This document shows, piece after piece, positions 22,578 through 33,410 of a DNA stretch of 64,000 bases; position 1 is the stretch's first letter; each line of letters starts with the position of its first letter. Source of the stretch: Melitaea cinxia (Eukaryota > Arthropoda > Insecta > Lepidoptera > Nymphalidae). Below the pieces are notes generated by a model. That model saw nothing but the letters and a program-made list of their open reading frames with translations. It made no database searches and was not told the origin of the DNA. The stretch covers positions 5,980,472-6,044,471 of the forward strand of contig NC_059404.1 of assembly GCF_905220565.1 (NCBI RefSeq), written 5' to 3'. The translations under genes were made by a program, and so were the position numbers.

Positions 22578-23940
22578 TATTTCATGCTTATACAATGGAT
22601 TACGGATCTAACCGTGGCAAAACAAGTAACTTTTTAACAAAATAAATTCCAGAGGTTTATAATATACAAAAACCAATCATTGTTTAAAAGTTGATTAAAA
22701 TTATGTGCTTTTGATAATAAAATAGCGCATAAAGGGACATGTTTGAAAGAAAATATTATTAGAGACAATTAAAATATGCCTACCCAATCTGTATGCGATG
22801 TAGACAGCTATTATTTCCTAAACATGTTAAGATAAGATGTACATTTATTATTTAAAAAAATATGCACCTAATTATATAAGTTCTCTACTACCTAAAATGC
22901 AGATACGACCGTAGTATTAGAAGTTACATAATAAAAAAAATGTGTGTGTGCAATTCAAACATGACTGAAGTGAAACTTATGAAGAGTAGCCTACCAGAGA
23001 TTTTGTTCACCAATAATATAAAACAGTGTGTTATATATTCTATCTCATTCACTCCTATACATTTATGTGTTTGTATCTTCAGCATTTTATCGTTTCATCT
23101 CATTTCAAATCACCACGATTCTAAAAAAGTTTCATTTCAAAAACTTATTGTAATGCTTATATACAAACGGAGAGTAAATAACAGTATCCTCATTTTACTG
23201 AATTTCTTACTCACTTCGTCACTGAATATCTAAACGACATTAACGGAACAGCATAACCATAGAGTTCGGGACACAAAACTCGTTGCTACTCTCAAAATCG
23301 CGACATACTTTTTAATTTATTTCGTCCACAAAAAGCGTTTTGCTGTTTTATTTTCATTTCAACGGCGACTTGCGCTGTAGCGGGATCTCTATTTTTATTT
23401 ATTCCCTCGATTTTTTTTTCTCATTTCAATTTCGTCCCGATCGACGCGGCCCGAGCGGAACGGAGACGAGTCTCATTTTAAATTGAATCAGTCGGTTTGA
23501 ATTTTTCTTTATTGTTCCTATGTAACATTCCTAATTGGTGATATTTGCATATACTATTGTTTTTTATTAAAACCATCTCCGTGTGTAGCGGTAGATTTTA
23601 AAGTATTATGAACGTATCATATTTGCGAGACCTAGTTTCACTTATTTAAATAATAACCATATATTCGGAAACGTACTGTATTCTAAAAAATACAGTCATT
23701 ACTGGATCTTATGAATGTATAATTAAAAAATATGATTTTATCTGGTTTCTAAATTTAAAAAAAAAAAAACAAGGATTAAACTGTAATTCGTCTGCCGAAA
23801 TTACTTTTTTAATTTTTTAATTTTGTTTTAAAGATATTCCAGTTTTATCTTCTTTTTCCTTATATCTTATTAATTTATACAGGTTTTATTTTCCAACATG
23901 GTAATTCATAAACATTACATATGCTTAATTAAATGATATA
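22578..23940. other. AT-rich DNA with a GC-richer patch at 23270-23480
   Basis: The patch contains CCCGATCGACGCGGCCCGAG near 23440 and matches no repeat in the window. It is a possible cis-regulatory element. Nothing else is recognised. Confidence 0.35.
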
Positions 23941-24150
23941 TTCATCTTATCTGCGTATTTATTGCGATTTCGCGAAAAGAGTCATTGATATTGACTGGAG
24001 CGATACCGCGCTAATGAATATGTATGCCGGCAGGTGCACAGGCATGATTAAGTGTGTGCCACCAACGATTTTTGTTGCGAACACCGATAGATCGCTCGGC
24101 GATATACGCGTCAATTTATTTATTGATAACAATTATAAAGTTTTACGATA
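23941..24150. promoter_or_regulatory. Repeat-free GC-balanced island (candidate enhancer)
   Basis: About 160 bp (23960-24120) of balanced composition in AT-rich surroundings, with GCCGGCAGGTGCACAGGCAT including the E-box CAGGTG. A 72-codon frame is open but resembles nothing I know. The absence of repeat matches and the sharp composition change are the only support. Confidence 0.25.
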
Positions 24151-24481
24151 GTATACTTGCTTGATTCCGATTCAAAAAGCCGACAAAAACTTTTATTTTT
24201 GTCTCTCTCATCCATATATTTTTTTTTTTCTAGAAATACGTACAAATCTAGGTCAAACGCTTGTTGAACGTTAGTAATTTTTCTCATAGAATTATCTTTT
24301 ATAGAAATCTCTCAGGATAACGATTCACTAGTACACTTTAAATCTACTTAAATAACGAAATTTTGATTTGATTTAATTCTCAAAGAAAGATGGGTTGAAA
24401 GTCAATCGCTTCTAAATTATATTTATTTCTACCCTCAACAGAAAAAACAGAAGCGTTTAAACCCCTGATACAAAAGAGGGC

Positions 24482-24680
24482 CGTTTGATGTGTGTATCTA
24501 TAACTATATCCGTCTATCTATCTGTGGCATCGTTGCGTTCGAAGGGATGAACCGATTTGGATCTAAATATAAAAAATTATTAAAAATGTATGTTATTTTA
24601 TCGATAGCGATCTTAGCTATCGATAGTTATAAAGTAGGTGATTTCCGCGTTCTAATAAACTATGTCGTTACGATAGAATA
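24482..24680 (+). repeat. Helitron-related fragment with inverted DRE motifs
   Basis: ATCTATCTGTGGCATCGTTG and GGATGAACCGATTTGGATCT are typical of lepidopteran Helitron interiors. At 24600-24624 lies the inverted pair ATCGATAGC / GCTATCGAT with a 7-base loop, giving two perfect TATCGATA words (24599-24606, 24618-24625). In insects TATCGATA is the DREF-binding element; whether it works here is unknown. Confidence 0.4.
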
Positions 24681-25462
24681 GTAAGAACGTTGTCTATTTG
24701 ACGTAATTCTACAATGGTAACTAAAACTTATAAGACACTAAATTTCTTATTTACTTACAGAAAGGGTTATGTTTATGTTCATTGTATTGTTCTTGATAAT
24801 TACTTTAAACGTTGATTTTATTGGTCGCAATGAGTAATTTATACGTACACGTAGATGACAGATGACAGATTACAGATGAGGGAGTCTTCTCAAAGAGTCA
24901 GAAGATCATTAAAAATGGAGTGATTGATTGATTAAAATTTTTCAAGTCGCTTTCTGTCGTTCAATTGACACACAATTATTAGCATATTATGATGTATGTA
25001 GGTATCGATTGTAGCATTTTTTTTTTAATTTTATTATTGAATCGAAAAAATTGAATGGGAGCTTGGACAGGCATGACATCATATGACACATATGCGTATG
25101 CGATATAACATTAATTATTCGTGTTTCGTTCCAAATTTGATTTCTTTATTTTTTGTAAGAACTTTGACACATTTAAAAATTACGTCAAAACATATTAACG
25201 ATATCGTTTTATTCAGATATTTCTTTTTGTTTCCATCGCATTGTTGACGATTGAACCAACTTGCAAATAGCCACGATCTTGAATCAGAGCATAAGAGCCA
25301 ATAAATCTAATGGATCATTCCCCTGTCGTCAGTACAATCGGCTCTTACAATTAATTACGGAACTTGTCTAACGCTTTACAGGCGAAACGGTATCCGTGTA
25401 ACAGTAAAATAAATATTTATATGAAAATTTTGAATTTAGAAATTATATTAATTTTTATGTTG
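24681..25462. other. AT-rich DNA, no feature recognised
   Basis: No gene-like frame or repeat copy seen. Confidence 0.45.
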
Positions 25463-25811
25463 TCTATATTGTCTTAAAAGTGAATCGCCGAAATGTATGT
25501 ATACGGATAACTTCCAAACAACTGCACTAACTGGATATTTTTTGTGTCCGTTATCTATAGTCTATAAGATAAGGTTTCTATTAAAGATATTTTAGAAAAG
25601 GATCTCACGACTGAAGTAAAACTTCTTTATTTGTCCCTACAGTAATACACGAAACGTAACTCTCTCTTCCTATCTTAACTATCACGACCCGATCACGCTT
25701 TTCGTAACGCTCTCGTCGCGCATTCAACAGCTTACTTCCCAAGTCGTAAAGCGTGCGTAAAGAAGTTTTACTTCAAAAATATGGCGGTTTAAAATTCGCC
25801 AAACCAGCTAG
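25463..25811 (+). mobile_element. Non-autonomous Helitron, 349 bp, with internal inverted repeat
   Basis: It starts TCTATATTGTCTTAAAAG and ends CCAGCTAG before T, with the hairpin-like GGCGG...TCGCC 10 bases upstream. Inside lies a perfect 18-bp inverted repeat, TGAAGTAAAACTTCTTTA (25612-25629) and its complement (25758-25775). A diverged copy of that inner block also occurs at 50359-50525 without the Helitron ends. It has no ORF. Confidence 0.75.
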
Positions 25812-27329
25812 TTTATAATAAAAATAAGGCTAGTATAAAATTAATTATTAAATAAAAAACTGGTAGTAAAAATGTTTTAGAATACTTATGTCATAAACGT
25901 AACGGAATTTGTATCTGCACTACCCGGTGGCGATCGGCTATATATTACACTCCGGAATTCCTTTTCATCCAGTGACGTCAAGCGTAAGCCACAGATAAAA
26001 TAAATTTAACGTAGTCAATAAAAATATTAATCATCTGTATAAAAGCCTCCATTCACGATATCAAATACACGAATATAAAAATAAAAAAATACAATTGTAC
26101 ATTGGAACCTTATTGGAATTAATTTGCGTAATAATGCGTTTTTTTTTTCTTCTTTTAATTACGACTTATTCGAAGAGTTGAAAAGAAATTATTAATTAAA
26201 CGTTATCGGAGGTTGTAAATGTCCGTAATTACATCGGTCAGTTTTGTACGCCGTCAACAATGTTTAACAACAAGATAAGTGTAACTGGTTTACGGATTTC
26301 AAAGATATATTTTCGATTTGATTGCAGTTTTATTTTATATTTAATTCATATTTAATAATTCACTACAAGAATTTCGATAAATTAGTATTAAATTTTTTTT
26401 ATTATTGAAGTATATAATTTTATATAATTGCTTTTATTAGCGCATTCAATATTATAAAATTAAAATCATAACGAATCGTTTGCGAATTTTAGCACTCACG
26501 GTAATTACGTCAAAAAGATCGGCCGTTGACATTTATTGGTGTGATAAAATGCCCAGAATTCCTGATAATTTTTAGAGATCAGTAAATTTTTCTCTCAAAT
26601 TAATTTCGTTGCGTTGATTTCACCATTAAAACTGGTTTGAACTGATTTGTATTTCCTTTCGCATTCAATTTAATAAAATTCCCACGGTACTTCACTATCA
26701 GAAGTTTTATATACAAGACCTCTGAATTTTAAGGAAGATTTGATACTTATAATGCGAAATATCTAGAACAAAGCAACAAGTCAAACCTCATTTCAAATGC
26801 CGATCGTTACATAAATTTACAATAATTTAATCCGCGTCGATAAAACGCTGCGTTCAATGATTACAAGTAGGTATATGGTAACAATTAATTATTAATTTAA
26901 AATGTTTTCTTATACAAATAAAAAAGTAAAGCATTCGTATATAATTTGTCTGTTGTGTTAAACTATATATTCATTATATCTACGTGTTTAATCTTTATTA
27001 ATTTTTTATGGGACAGTTATGTGTAAGGCGACATGTATTCAGCTTATTTTTGATTTTTAGTTTGGTATTGCTTAAATAGACTGTGATTTATGAACGAACG
27101 AAATGCTATTTCCGTCGGACGAGTTCGAAGAGATTTATACGATTTTGTAACACGACCCGGGACAGAAGTCTAGGGAAATTTTAATTGGATTATTATAACT
27201 TATTCTGGGCCATTGTCGACTCTGATTAACGCATCTGTCTAAATACGTCCTATATACTTATATATTAATTATATGATATCTGTGATCTTTTAAAGCACTT
27301 TTAACATATTTAATGTATAATTTCACTGA
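25812..27329. other. AT-rich DNA, no feature recognised
   Basis: No gene or repeat copy is recognisable. There is a small GC-richer patch at 27090-27160 and several A/T homopolymers. Confidence 0.45.
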
Positions 27330-27575
27330 GGTAGCTCACAGCAGAAGATATCCTGGTCAAAATCTGGAGCAGCCCTACTGGGGAAGTATCTCGACCTGAC
27401 AGAAGATCACAGTTAAAAAATACTGCTTTCAAGTAGTGTTGTGCTCCTATGGTGAGTAAGGTAACCAGGGCTCCTGGGGGGGGGGGGGGGGGGGATTCGT
27501 CGGATCGAACGGGAGCGTTTGCGATGGTTTTGGTGTTGCAGGCGTCTATAAGCTATGATAATTCGCTCGTTTTCC
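27330..27575 (-). repeat. Dispersed repeat (CCCGATGGTAAGCG family), reverse orientation
   Basis: Its reverse complement matches the copies at 41036 and 60797: CTGTGATCTTCTGTCAGGTC, GGGCTGCTCCAGATTTTGAC. It is interrupted by a run of 19 G at 27476-27494, absent from the other copies. Class unknown; short frames are not conserved. Confidence 0.65.
27476..27494 (+). repeat. G19 homopolymer
   Basis: Nineteen consecutive G, the longest G run in the window, inside a dispersed repeat. Such a run can form G-quadruplex structures and is prone to slippage and sequencing error. Confidence 0.9.
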
Positions 27576-29639
27576 GACCTTGTTATGTATATATTTAGTA
27601 TTTTGTAACATTTGACATCTATTCATATATATATTTTATTGTTTTTATATAAAAAGACAAAGACTGTGATAAATTCATCTTAATGTGAACCAAAATAAAA
27701 AACCTTAAAAATATAGAAAGATCTATTTCTCTTCTCAAAATATATTTCATAAGAGATATATTAGTATTATATTTTATTATGTATATTCTTTTCAAACTAA
27801 AACAATTAGTTCAGCCGAGTGCTAGGAGCGAACCCATTTCTTTCCTGATAGTTTTCGCTCCCTTGCACTTCTTCCGGCCAAAAGCAAAAAAAGATTTACG
27901 TCGGCCGAGCCTGACCGTATATACTATGGTATATAAAAACATATACATTTTTACGGATTGATTCTTTAACTATTTTTATTTTAAGTACATAAATTTTTAT
28001 GTTTAAGGTAGGTACTTGTTAAATATTTAATTTCACGTAAAGTGTATATATAGCTGTGTTTATTTATATGTACGAGTATACCAAGACAATGTCAAGAGAT
28101 CGTTTAAAACAATATAAATTTCAAAGTCGAATAAAGCTTTCGACACTTCCCGACTCACACCGAATCCGACCCGCGGCGTAAATCACAAACTTTAAAAACA
28201 AAAAAAAAAAAAAACGAAAAAATAAAGAACTCACGTGAAAGTTCAAAAATATCAGCCGTGAATATAATTATGGGAAAGGACACCCGCTGGTTTCCGGCCT
28301 AGTGTCTTCGCTACCACCGTACTTGTTGAATATCAACTCGATTTGTACGATTGCAATGATTAAAATGCTTACAAGACGTAATGTAATCTGTCAGCGGGAA
28401 TTAGATGAGACTCAAAAAACAATTTGAGTAATTTGCACATTGTAGTTCAACAAATTGTAATTTAAATGCGCGGTAAAGAATTTTGCGTTTAATTACACGT
28501 TGTCTGAAATGTAATACACATATCAAATGTTTTTGCAACTGGTTCGACATAAAAGATTATAAAATGACGGATCTCTCATACGTCTCACACATCTCTTTAA
28601 TTTATGATTTAAATACATAACAAAATGTATAATAATGTTTTTTTAAATATTCTAATACTTTAATAATATTTAAAAAAAAGCAATAGAGAAAATATAAAGA
28701 TTGAACATTATGAATCTTTTATACAATGCAGGTGTTTGAATCGTTAGAAATTAAAATGTGATCAAATTATACCTAAATGATACTTGAACTACATAAAATC
28801 AGTTAACAAAACATTAGTAGGGGCTAAAAAATTCTTATGTTATAAATAAAAGATCACTCGAAACTCCTACCTGGCGGGTGACTGTTTGAATCGCAAATGC
28901 TATCTCAAATAGATAAAAGAGATAAAAAACTTTTATGAATATATAAATAGCGAATTCAACATTAAAAGATTTTCGATGATATTCAAATATGTGGATATAA
29001 CGTCTCATATCAAATATGTTTGATATTTATAATTTTGTGCTGATCTGTAACAATCATTATCATGTTTTTTTTTAAATTATTTATACAAATGTACTGTAAC
29101 TTATAATAATCTGTAATACGGGATATTTACTATGTTGGTTGGTAGTCACAGTGAGTTTCAGTTTGCGATATTTTGGCATTAATGCAAGCGCCATGGTAAT
29201 GGATGCAACTAAGAAACATATTAATCTCTCTTTTCTATATAAGTCAGTGATTAGTAACAATGGAACTTTAATAACTCACGCTATTGTTGATTATTTTGAT
29301 ATAAATAAAACATTGTTAATTTATAATATTTGTTTTTTATTGCAGTTTTTATTCCATAGAGTCACCTTATGTTAAATGTTTCCCTTAGACTTACACCATT
29401 TTTCCAATAAGCATATGCAGCTAAGTAGGAGCTATAAATGTGTTACTGGCTAAAGAGATGAAGGTAAAAGCTTAGGACGGTGAAAGTGAGGATGTAAGTT
29501 TCCGGCTTCCTCAGTTTCTTCACGAAACTCAGTTATAGTAGCTATGTTAAGATGATATTTTATGAGATTTACGTTTTTAATTGATAACAGTAGGTAGTCA
29601 TAAATTTTGTAAATTATATTAGAAATTCTTATTAATAAG
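27576..29639. other. AT-rich DNA, no gene recognised
   Basis: There is a GC-richer patch at 28130-28340 (GACCCGCGGCGTAAATC) and poly-A at 28199-28214. Open frames near 27779 and 29139 are short, AT-biased and unrecognised. Confidence 0.4.
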
Positions 29640-29745
29640 GACGGATCGAGGCAGTGATTTTCGTTCCAGCTTGTGGCGGTAATGGTTGCGAGATTGATCC
29701 CGGCTCATGTCAAATGTTTTTATAGGCCATTCAGATTTTTTTTAT
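29640..29745 (+). mobile_element. Diverged SINE head (Metulj-like)
   Basis: GGTTGCGAGATTGATCCCGG followed by CTCATGTCAAATGTTTTTAT and AGGCCATTCAGAT matches, with many changes, the B-box and following segment of the SINE at 31196-31515. The rest is missing. Confidence 0.5.
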
Positions 29746-30204
29746 TCAGATTTTTGTCATTGTTTAGACTTTCATATTTTTGATGTGTATGTTATTCACA
29801 GAGCTGAATACTTACAGCTAAATTAGCCAACGTTCTTTAGCGTTATTAAAATTGCGTGGTGTTACGAGTACCCAGTTGTTTTACAGGAACCTCGCTTGTA
29901 TACTCTATTTCATTTACAAAATACAATTTTAACGTCAAAAACAAACAAATATACGTGATTCTTTATACTGATTAATATGAAATTTATTTAAATCATGTTT
30001 AATCTTATCAAGGTAAAAATACACAAAATTGAAATAATTTATCTTTAAATACCGTTGCTATCTCTAAATATACGTGGATAAAATATTATAATCATTATAA
30101 ACTGTTATTTTTTACTAATTAAAAAATGATTACATAATTACAAGGTCTTTACGAGCGAGTTAGAACAATAGTTTTCGGTATAATTTTACGATAGCTAATT
30201 AAAA

Positions 30205-30285
30205 TGATAATTATCACGAGTAGGAAGCGAACCCGAGACCAGCTATGTAGGCGCAAACTCAGCGGTCATAAATTTTTACGCCCGC
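30205..30285 (-). mobile_element. Possible tRNA-derived SINE head
   Basis: On the minus strand, GGTCTCGGGTTCGCTTCCTA resembles a B box and is preceded by TGACCGCTGAGTTTGCGCC. No closed tRNA fold is seen and no SINE body can be aligned. Confidence 0.35.
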
Positions 30286-30879
30286 ACAGGTTTACGAAAC
30301 CGGGTATTTTTTAGAAGGAACATTTTTGACAGTTCATTGACCAAGCCTATATATATGAATAGTGAGCTTTCTTTAACAATGTCTATGTTATTATGTCTTC
30401 ATACCCACACGTGGCTACACATTACTAATCTTTAGTGGAAAATTATTGATTTAAATTTTACTACAAAGTTTAATCGAAAACAATTTTCAGTTAAAAAAAT
30501 AATTGAAATCTAATAAGAATTTCTAAATGTAAAAGTTTAATAAATTATGATTTGGCAAATAGTGACAACATCTTCTGCGATGTATTGTAAGGACTAAGTA
30601 CTGTTTGAGAATTCCTAGATTTTTATCAGTACAGTACATAACACATACAATACAGCTAATTCATAAAACATTGTTGATCGTAAACCTGTCGCTAATTAAT
30701 CTAGATAAGTTACAAAGGTTAGATGTAATCATTGTACGAAAGCCTGTTAGAATAATAAACAGGTCTTTAGTGACAGGTAAATCCAGGGAGAAGCTATATA
30801 GGAACTCATTTTAGTAATGTAACAAAATTGAATAGTTTCATTTGTTAGGATTATATACCTATACCTAAATAGTACATGT
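30286..30879. other. AT-rich DNA, no feature recognised
   Basis: The short frame near 30605 is AT-biased and unrecognised. No repeat copy. Confidence 0.4.
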
Positions 30880-31110
30880 TAACACGTTTATCGAGGAAAG
30901 TTGTAGGCTATATTATATCATGCTACGGTTCGTGCACGACTGTAGCTTATGGTTTCTGAGATAAACTCAAAATTTTCTGTACTGATTTTAACAATTCTTT
31001 CACCAGTACCATGCTATGTTTTCACTCAATCACTTAGACTATATTTTAACGAGAAAATGGAATGTCAATCAACGCGGGCAAAGCCGCGTTCAGAAAGCTC
31101 AAGTCAATAA
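30880..31110 (+). mobile_element. Helitron relict
   Basis: GTAGGCTATATTATATCATG and GAGATAAACTCAAAA lead to AACGCGGGCAAAGCCGCG, a hairpin-type 3' end (CGCGG-CAAAG-CCGCG) followed by GAAAGCTC, a worn version of the CTAG terminus. The 5' end is not identifiable. Confidence 0.45.
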
Positions 31111-31195
31111 AAAGTTAGTGTACTAAGCAATTGTTTGTATTTATTGTTACTCGTATTAAAATTCATTTAACATCATTAATTTATGATCTAATCTT

Positions 31196-31515
31196 CTTTG
31201 GCGCTACGGTCACAGCACTGGTTTGCGGCTATTGCGCTGGCGGTTGCGGGTACGATGCCCGCACATGACAAACATTTGTATTGGCCATACAGATGATTGT
31301 CGTGATCTGGGTCTTTGTGCAGTCCTTGACTCTCCACCGCGCCTCGGAGAGTAAGTTAAGCCGTCGCTCCCGGTTGTTATCATATAAACCTGATAGCGAT
31401 CGTTACTCATAGTAGGGAATATATCCGCCAACCCGCATTGGAGCAGCGTGGTGGATTAAGCTCAGATTTCCTACATGGGGAAAGACGCGTATGCCCAGCA
31501 GTGGGATAAACTTCC
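31196..31515 (+). mobile_element. tRNA-derived SINE (Metulj-like), nearly complete
   Basis: The head, GGCGCTACGGTCACAGCACT, is followed by the B-box-like GGTTGCGGGTACGATGCCCG. The body reads ATTTGTATTGGCCATACAGA, CGCCTCGGAGAGTAAGTTAA and CTCATAGTAGGGAATATATC. The 3' end ATGCCCAGCAGTGGGATAAA is the motif shared with partner LINEs, which would supply reverse transcriptase in trans. It is the best preserved SINE in the window and the reference for the other copies. Confidence 0.75.
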
Positions 31516-32879
31516 TTAGCATTGAAATTTTGCTATTTGTTCAATAACGTAAACAATTCCCTACAAATCTGTATTTGTGTATATTTCAAGAGTTAAAAAT
31601 AGATAATATCAAAATATTACCATAAGCATTTAAATAATAGAATTAGTAGTAAATACATTCATTTATGATTCGTCCTACCGCTTTTAAAACAGCGATTTAT
31701 AATAAAGACGACCAGTAGTAATTGATTTTTGATTTTTTAATTTTTAGCCTATTTAGATAAATCGAAACTAATTTGTTTTCCAAAATACACGCAAATAGAA
31801 AGTAGTACGTTCGTCAAACCTGAAGCGTGAGAATTGGAGATCAATAAAAATATCTCAACGACCTGCTTAATTATTCCTAAACATAATAAAACAGTAGATG
31901 GCAAACACTCGCTTATCTCTCACATCTCGATTGCCGTATGAACTTGGTGCGGTGGAAACTATTTTGATGGAATCCACAAACTTTCAGTTGGGCTTTTAAG
32001 TTTAGGTATGTTTGTGAGGATACAATATTGTCCGTAAAAGATAACGTGTCTGATGTGGTAAAACACATTTAGTAAAAATAAACGGAAATAATCATTGAAT
32101 AAAAGTAGCTTTCTATAAGAACATCGCTTTAGATAAAATATTCAAATTGACCTATCTTTCTTCCAACTACTTATTATCGTCCCGATAAAACGTCCTTGAA
32201 AGAAAATGCTAAGGATTAAGCAAGAACAACTTTACGAATTATTTTTTTTAATTCCAGGCATTTTAAGAACGTTTGCTAAAAGCTTCGCGAGTTTCTAAAG
32301 AAAAAACCTATCTGTCCGAGGACGTTAAAAGCAATAGACTTTGGGTTCCTTGAGACTAAAGTTAAATATCCATTTAAATCTTCGACGCCGGAACGCCTCG
32401 GGGGAATTCAGCGCTGCAACTTAAGAAAGCGCTTTGCAGCAAAATTATTTTCTTATTAGAGAAAAAAACTTTCTTTTTGTAAAAAATAACTTTAGCTACT
32501 GTCAATTTAAATGCTTTAGCGCACTGCTTGCTCTGAAAAGAACTTTTTTATACAACGATAAAAAGTTAGTAACATTTTTATATCGTTGATGCGATTGATA
32601 GAGTAGATTAAATAATAAAATGCTCACAGTACAAAGTTGTGTCAAGAGTTCAAAGTTTTATTAAATCCAAAATATTAGGCAATGTAATCAGTATTTATTC
32701 TACTTAGTATTTTATTATAAGCGCAAGATAACACCAAACATAAAGAGAAGAAGAAAATGATGACATGAACATTTTCTTCTTTTTGAAAAATCAAAGAAAT
32801 AGTCTACGAGATATAACTATCTATCTATATTCTCACTTTTACGTCTAAAAATTAACTGACTTAAGTAATCGTGTGCGAG
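31516..32879. other. AT-rich DNA, no gene recognised
   Basis: A possible splice acceptor (TTTAATTCCAG, 32249-32259) is followed by frames that close within a few codons. GC-richer words occur at 32380-32440. No repeat. Confidence 0.4.
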
Positions 32880-33180
32880 TATATTCTTCATACTAACACT
32901 TACCGTTTAAGAAAGCGCATCAAGCGACAAAGCGATACTTTCCCACCTACATAGCTTCGTCGACGACGGCACTAAATCAATACGAGCCATCACGCCCCCT
33001 CCCCCACCCTTCGAGCCGCTTTCCCGCCGAAAGCCACCACCCTTGAAAACCTCGTGAGCTGAGCTCCTACTTCTGTTCGGCTTTTGTGGAGGTGTAGCGC
33101 GAACGAAATATCTTGGGATTTGTTGACAATTGACAGTTGGGTTGTGTTCGTTACAGCTGCTCCGATATATATAACCCAAT
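32880..33180. promoter_or_regulatory. Repeat-free GC-richer island (candidate cis-regulatory element)
   Basis: CCCCCTCCCCCACCC (32995-33009), GACGACGGCAC and TTGACAATTGACAG stand out against AT-rich flanks. A 90-codon minus-strand frame is open but low in complexity and unrecognised. No match to other repeats here. Confidence 0.25.
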
Positions 33181-33319
33181 ATATAATAGTGTCATATTAT
33201 ATCTTAAAAGAGTAATTGCAGAATTTCTTGCGATTCTTCTCTGCAGGATCTACATTCCGAATCAGTGATTGCTTGACTTTTAACAATAATTAATTTATTA
33301 AAACTAATATAATTTTAAT

Positions 33320-33410
33320 TGGTCAATGACGAGTCAAAAGTGCTTTTGAAGCATATTTGAATAAAGTAATTTTTGATTTTGATTGATTTTGATTTTGAGT
33401 CTTTGTTAAA
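33320..33410 (+). mobile_element. Retroelement 3' tail with TGATTTT repeats
   Basis: AGTCAAAAGTGCTTTTGAAG, TTGAATAAAGTAATTTTTGA and then TTTTGATTTTGATTGATTT have the form of a 5'-truncated LINE terminus, comparable to 58490-58570. Only the end is present. Confidence 0.5.

Noticed and set aside
29139..29375. 78-codon plus-strand frame
   Set aside because: AT-biased, no similarity recognised and no supporting context.
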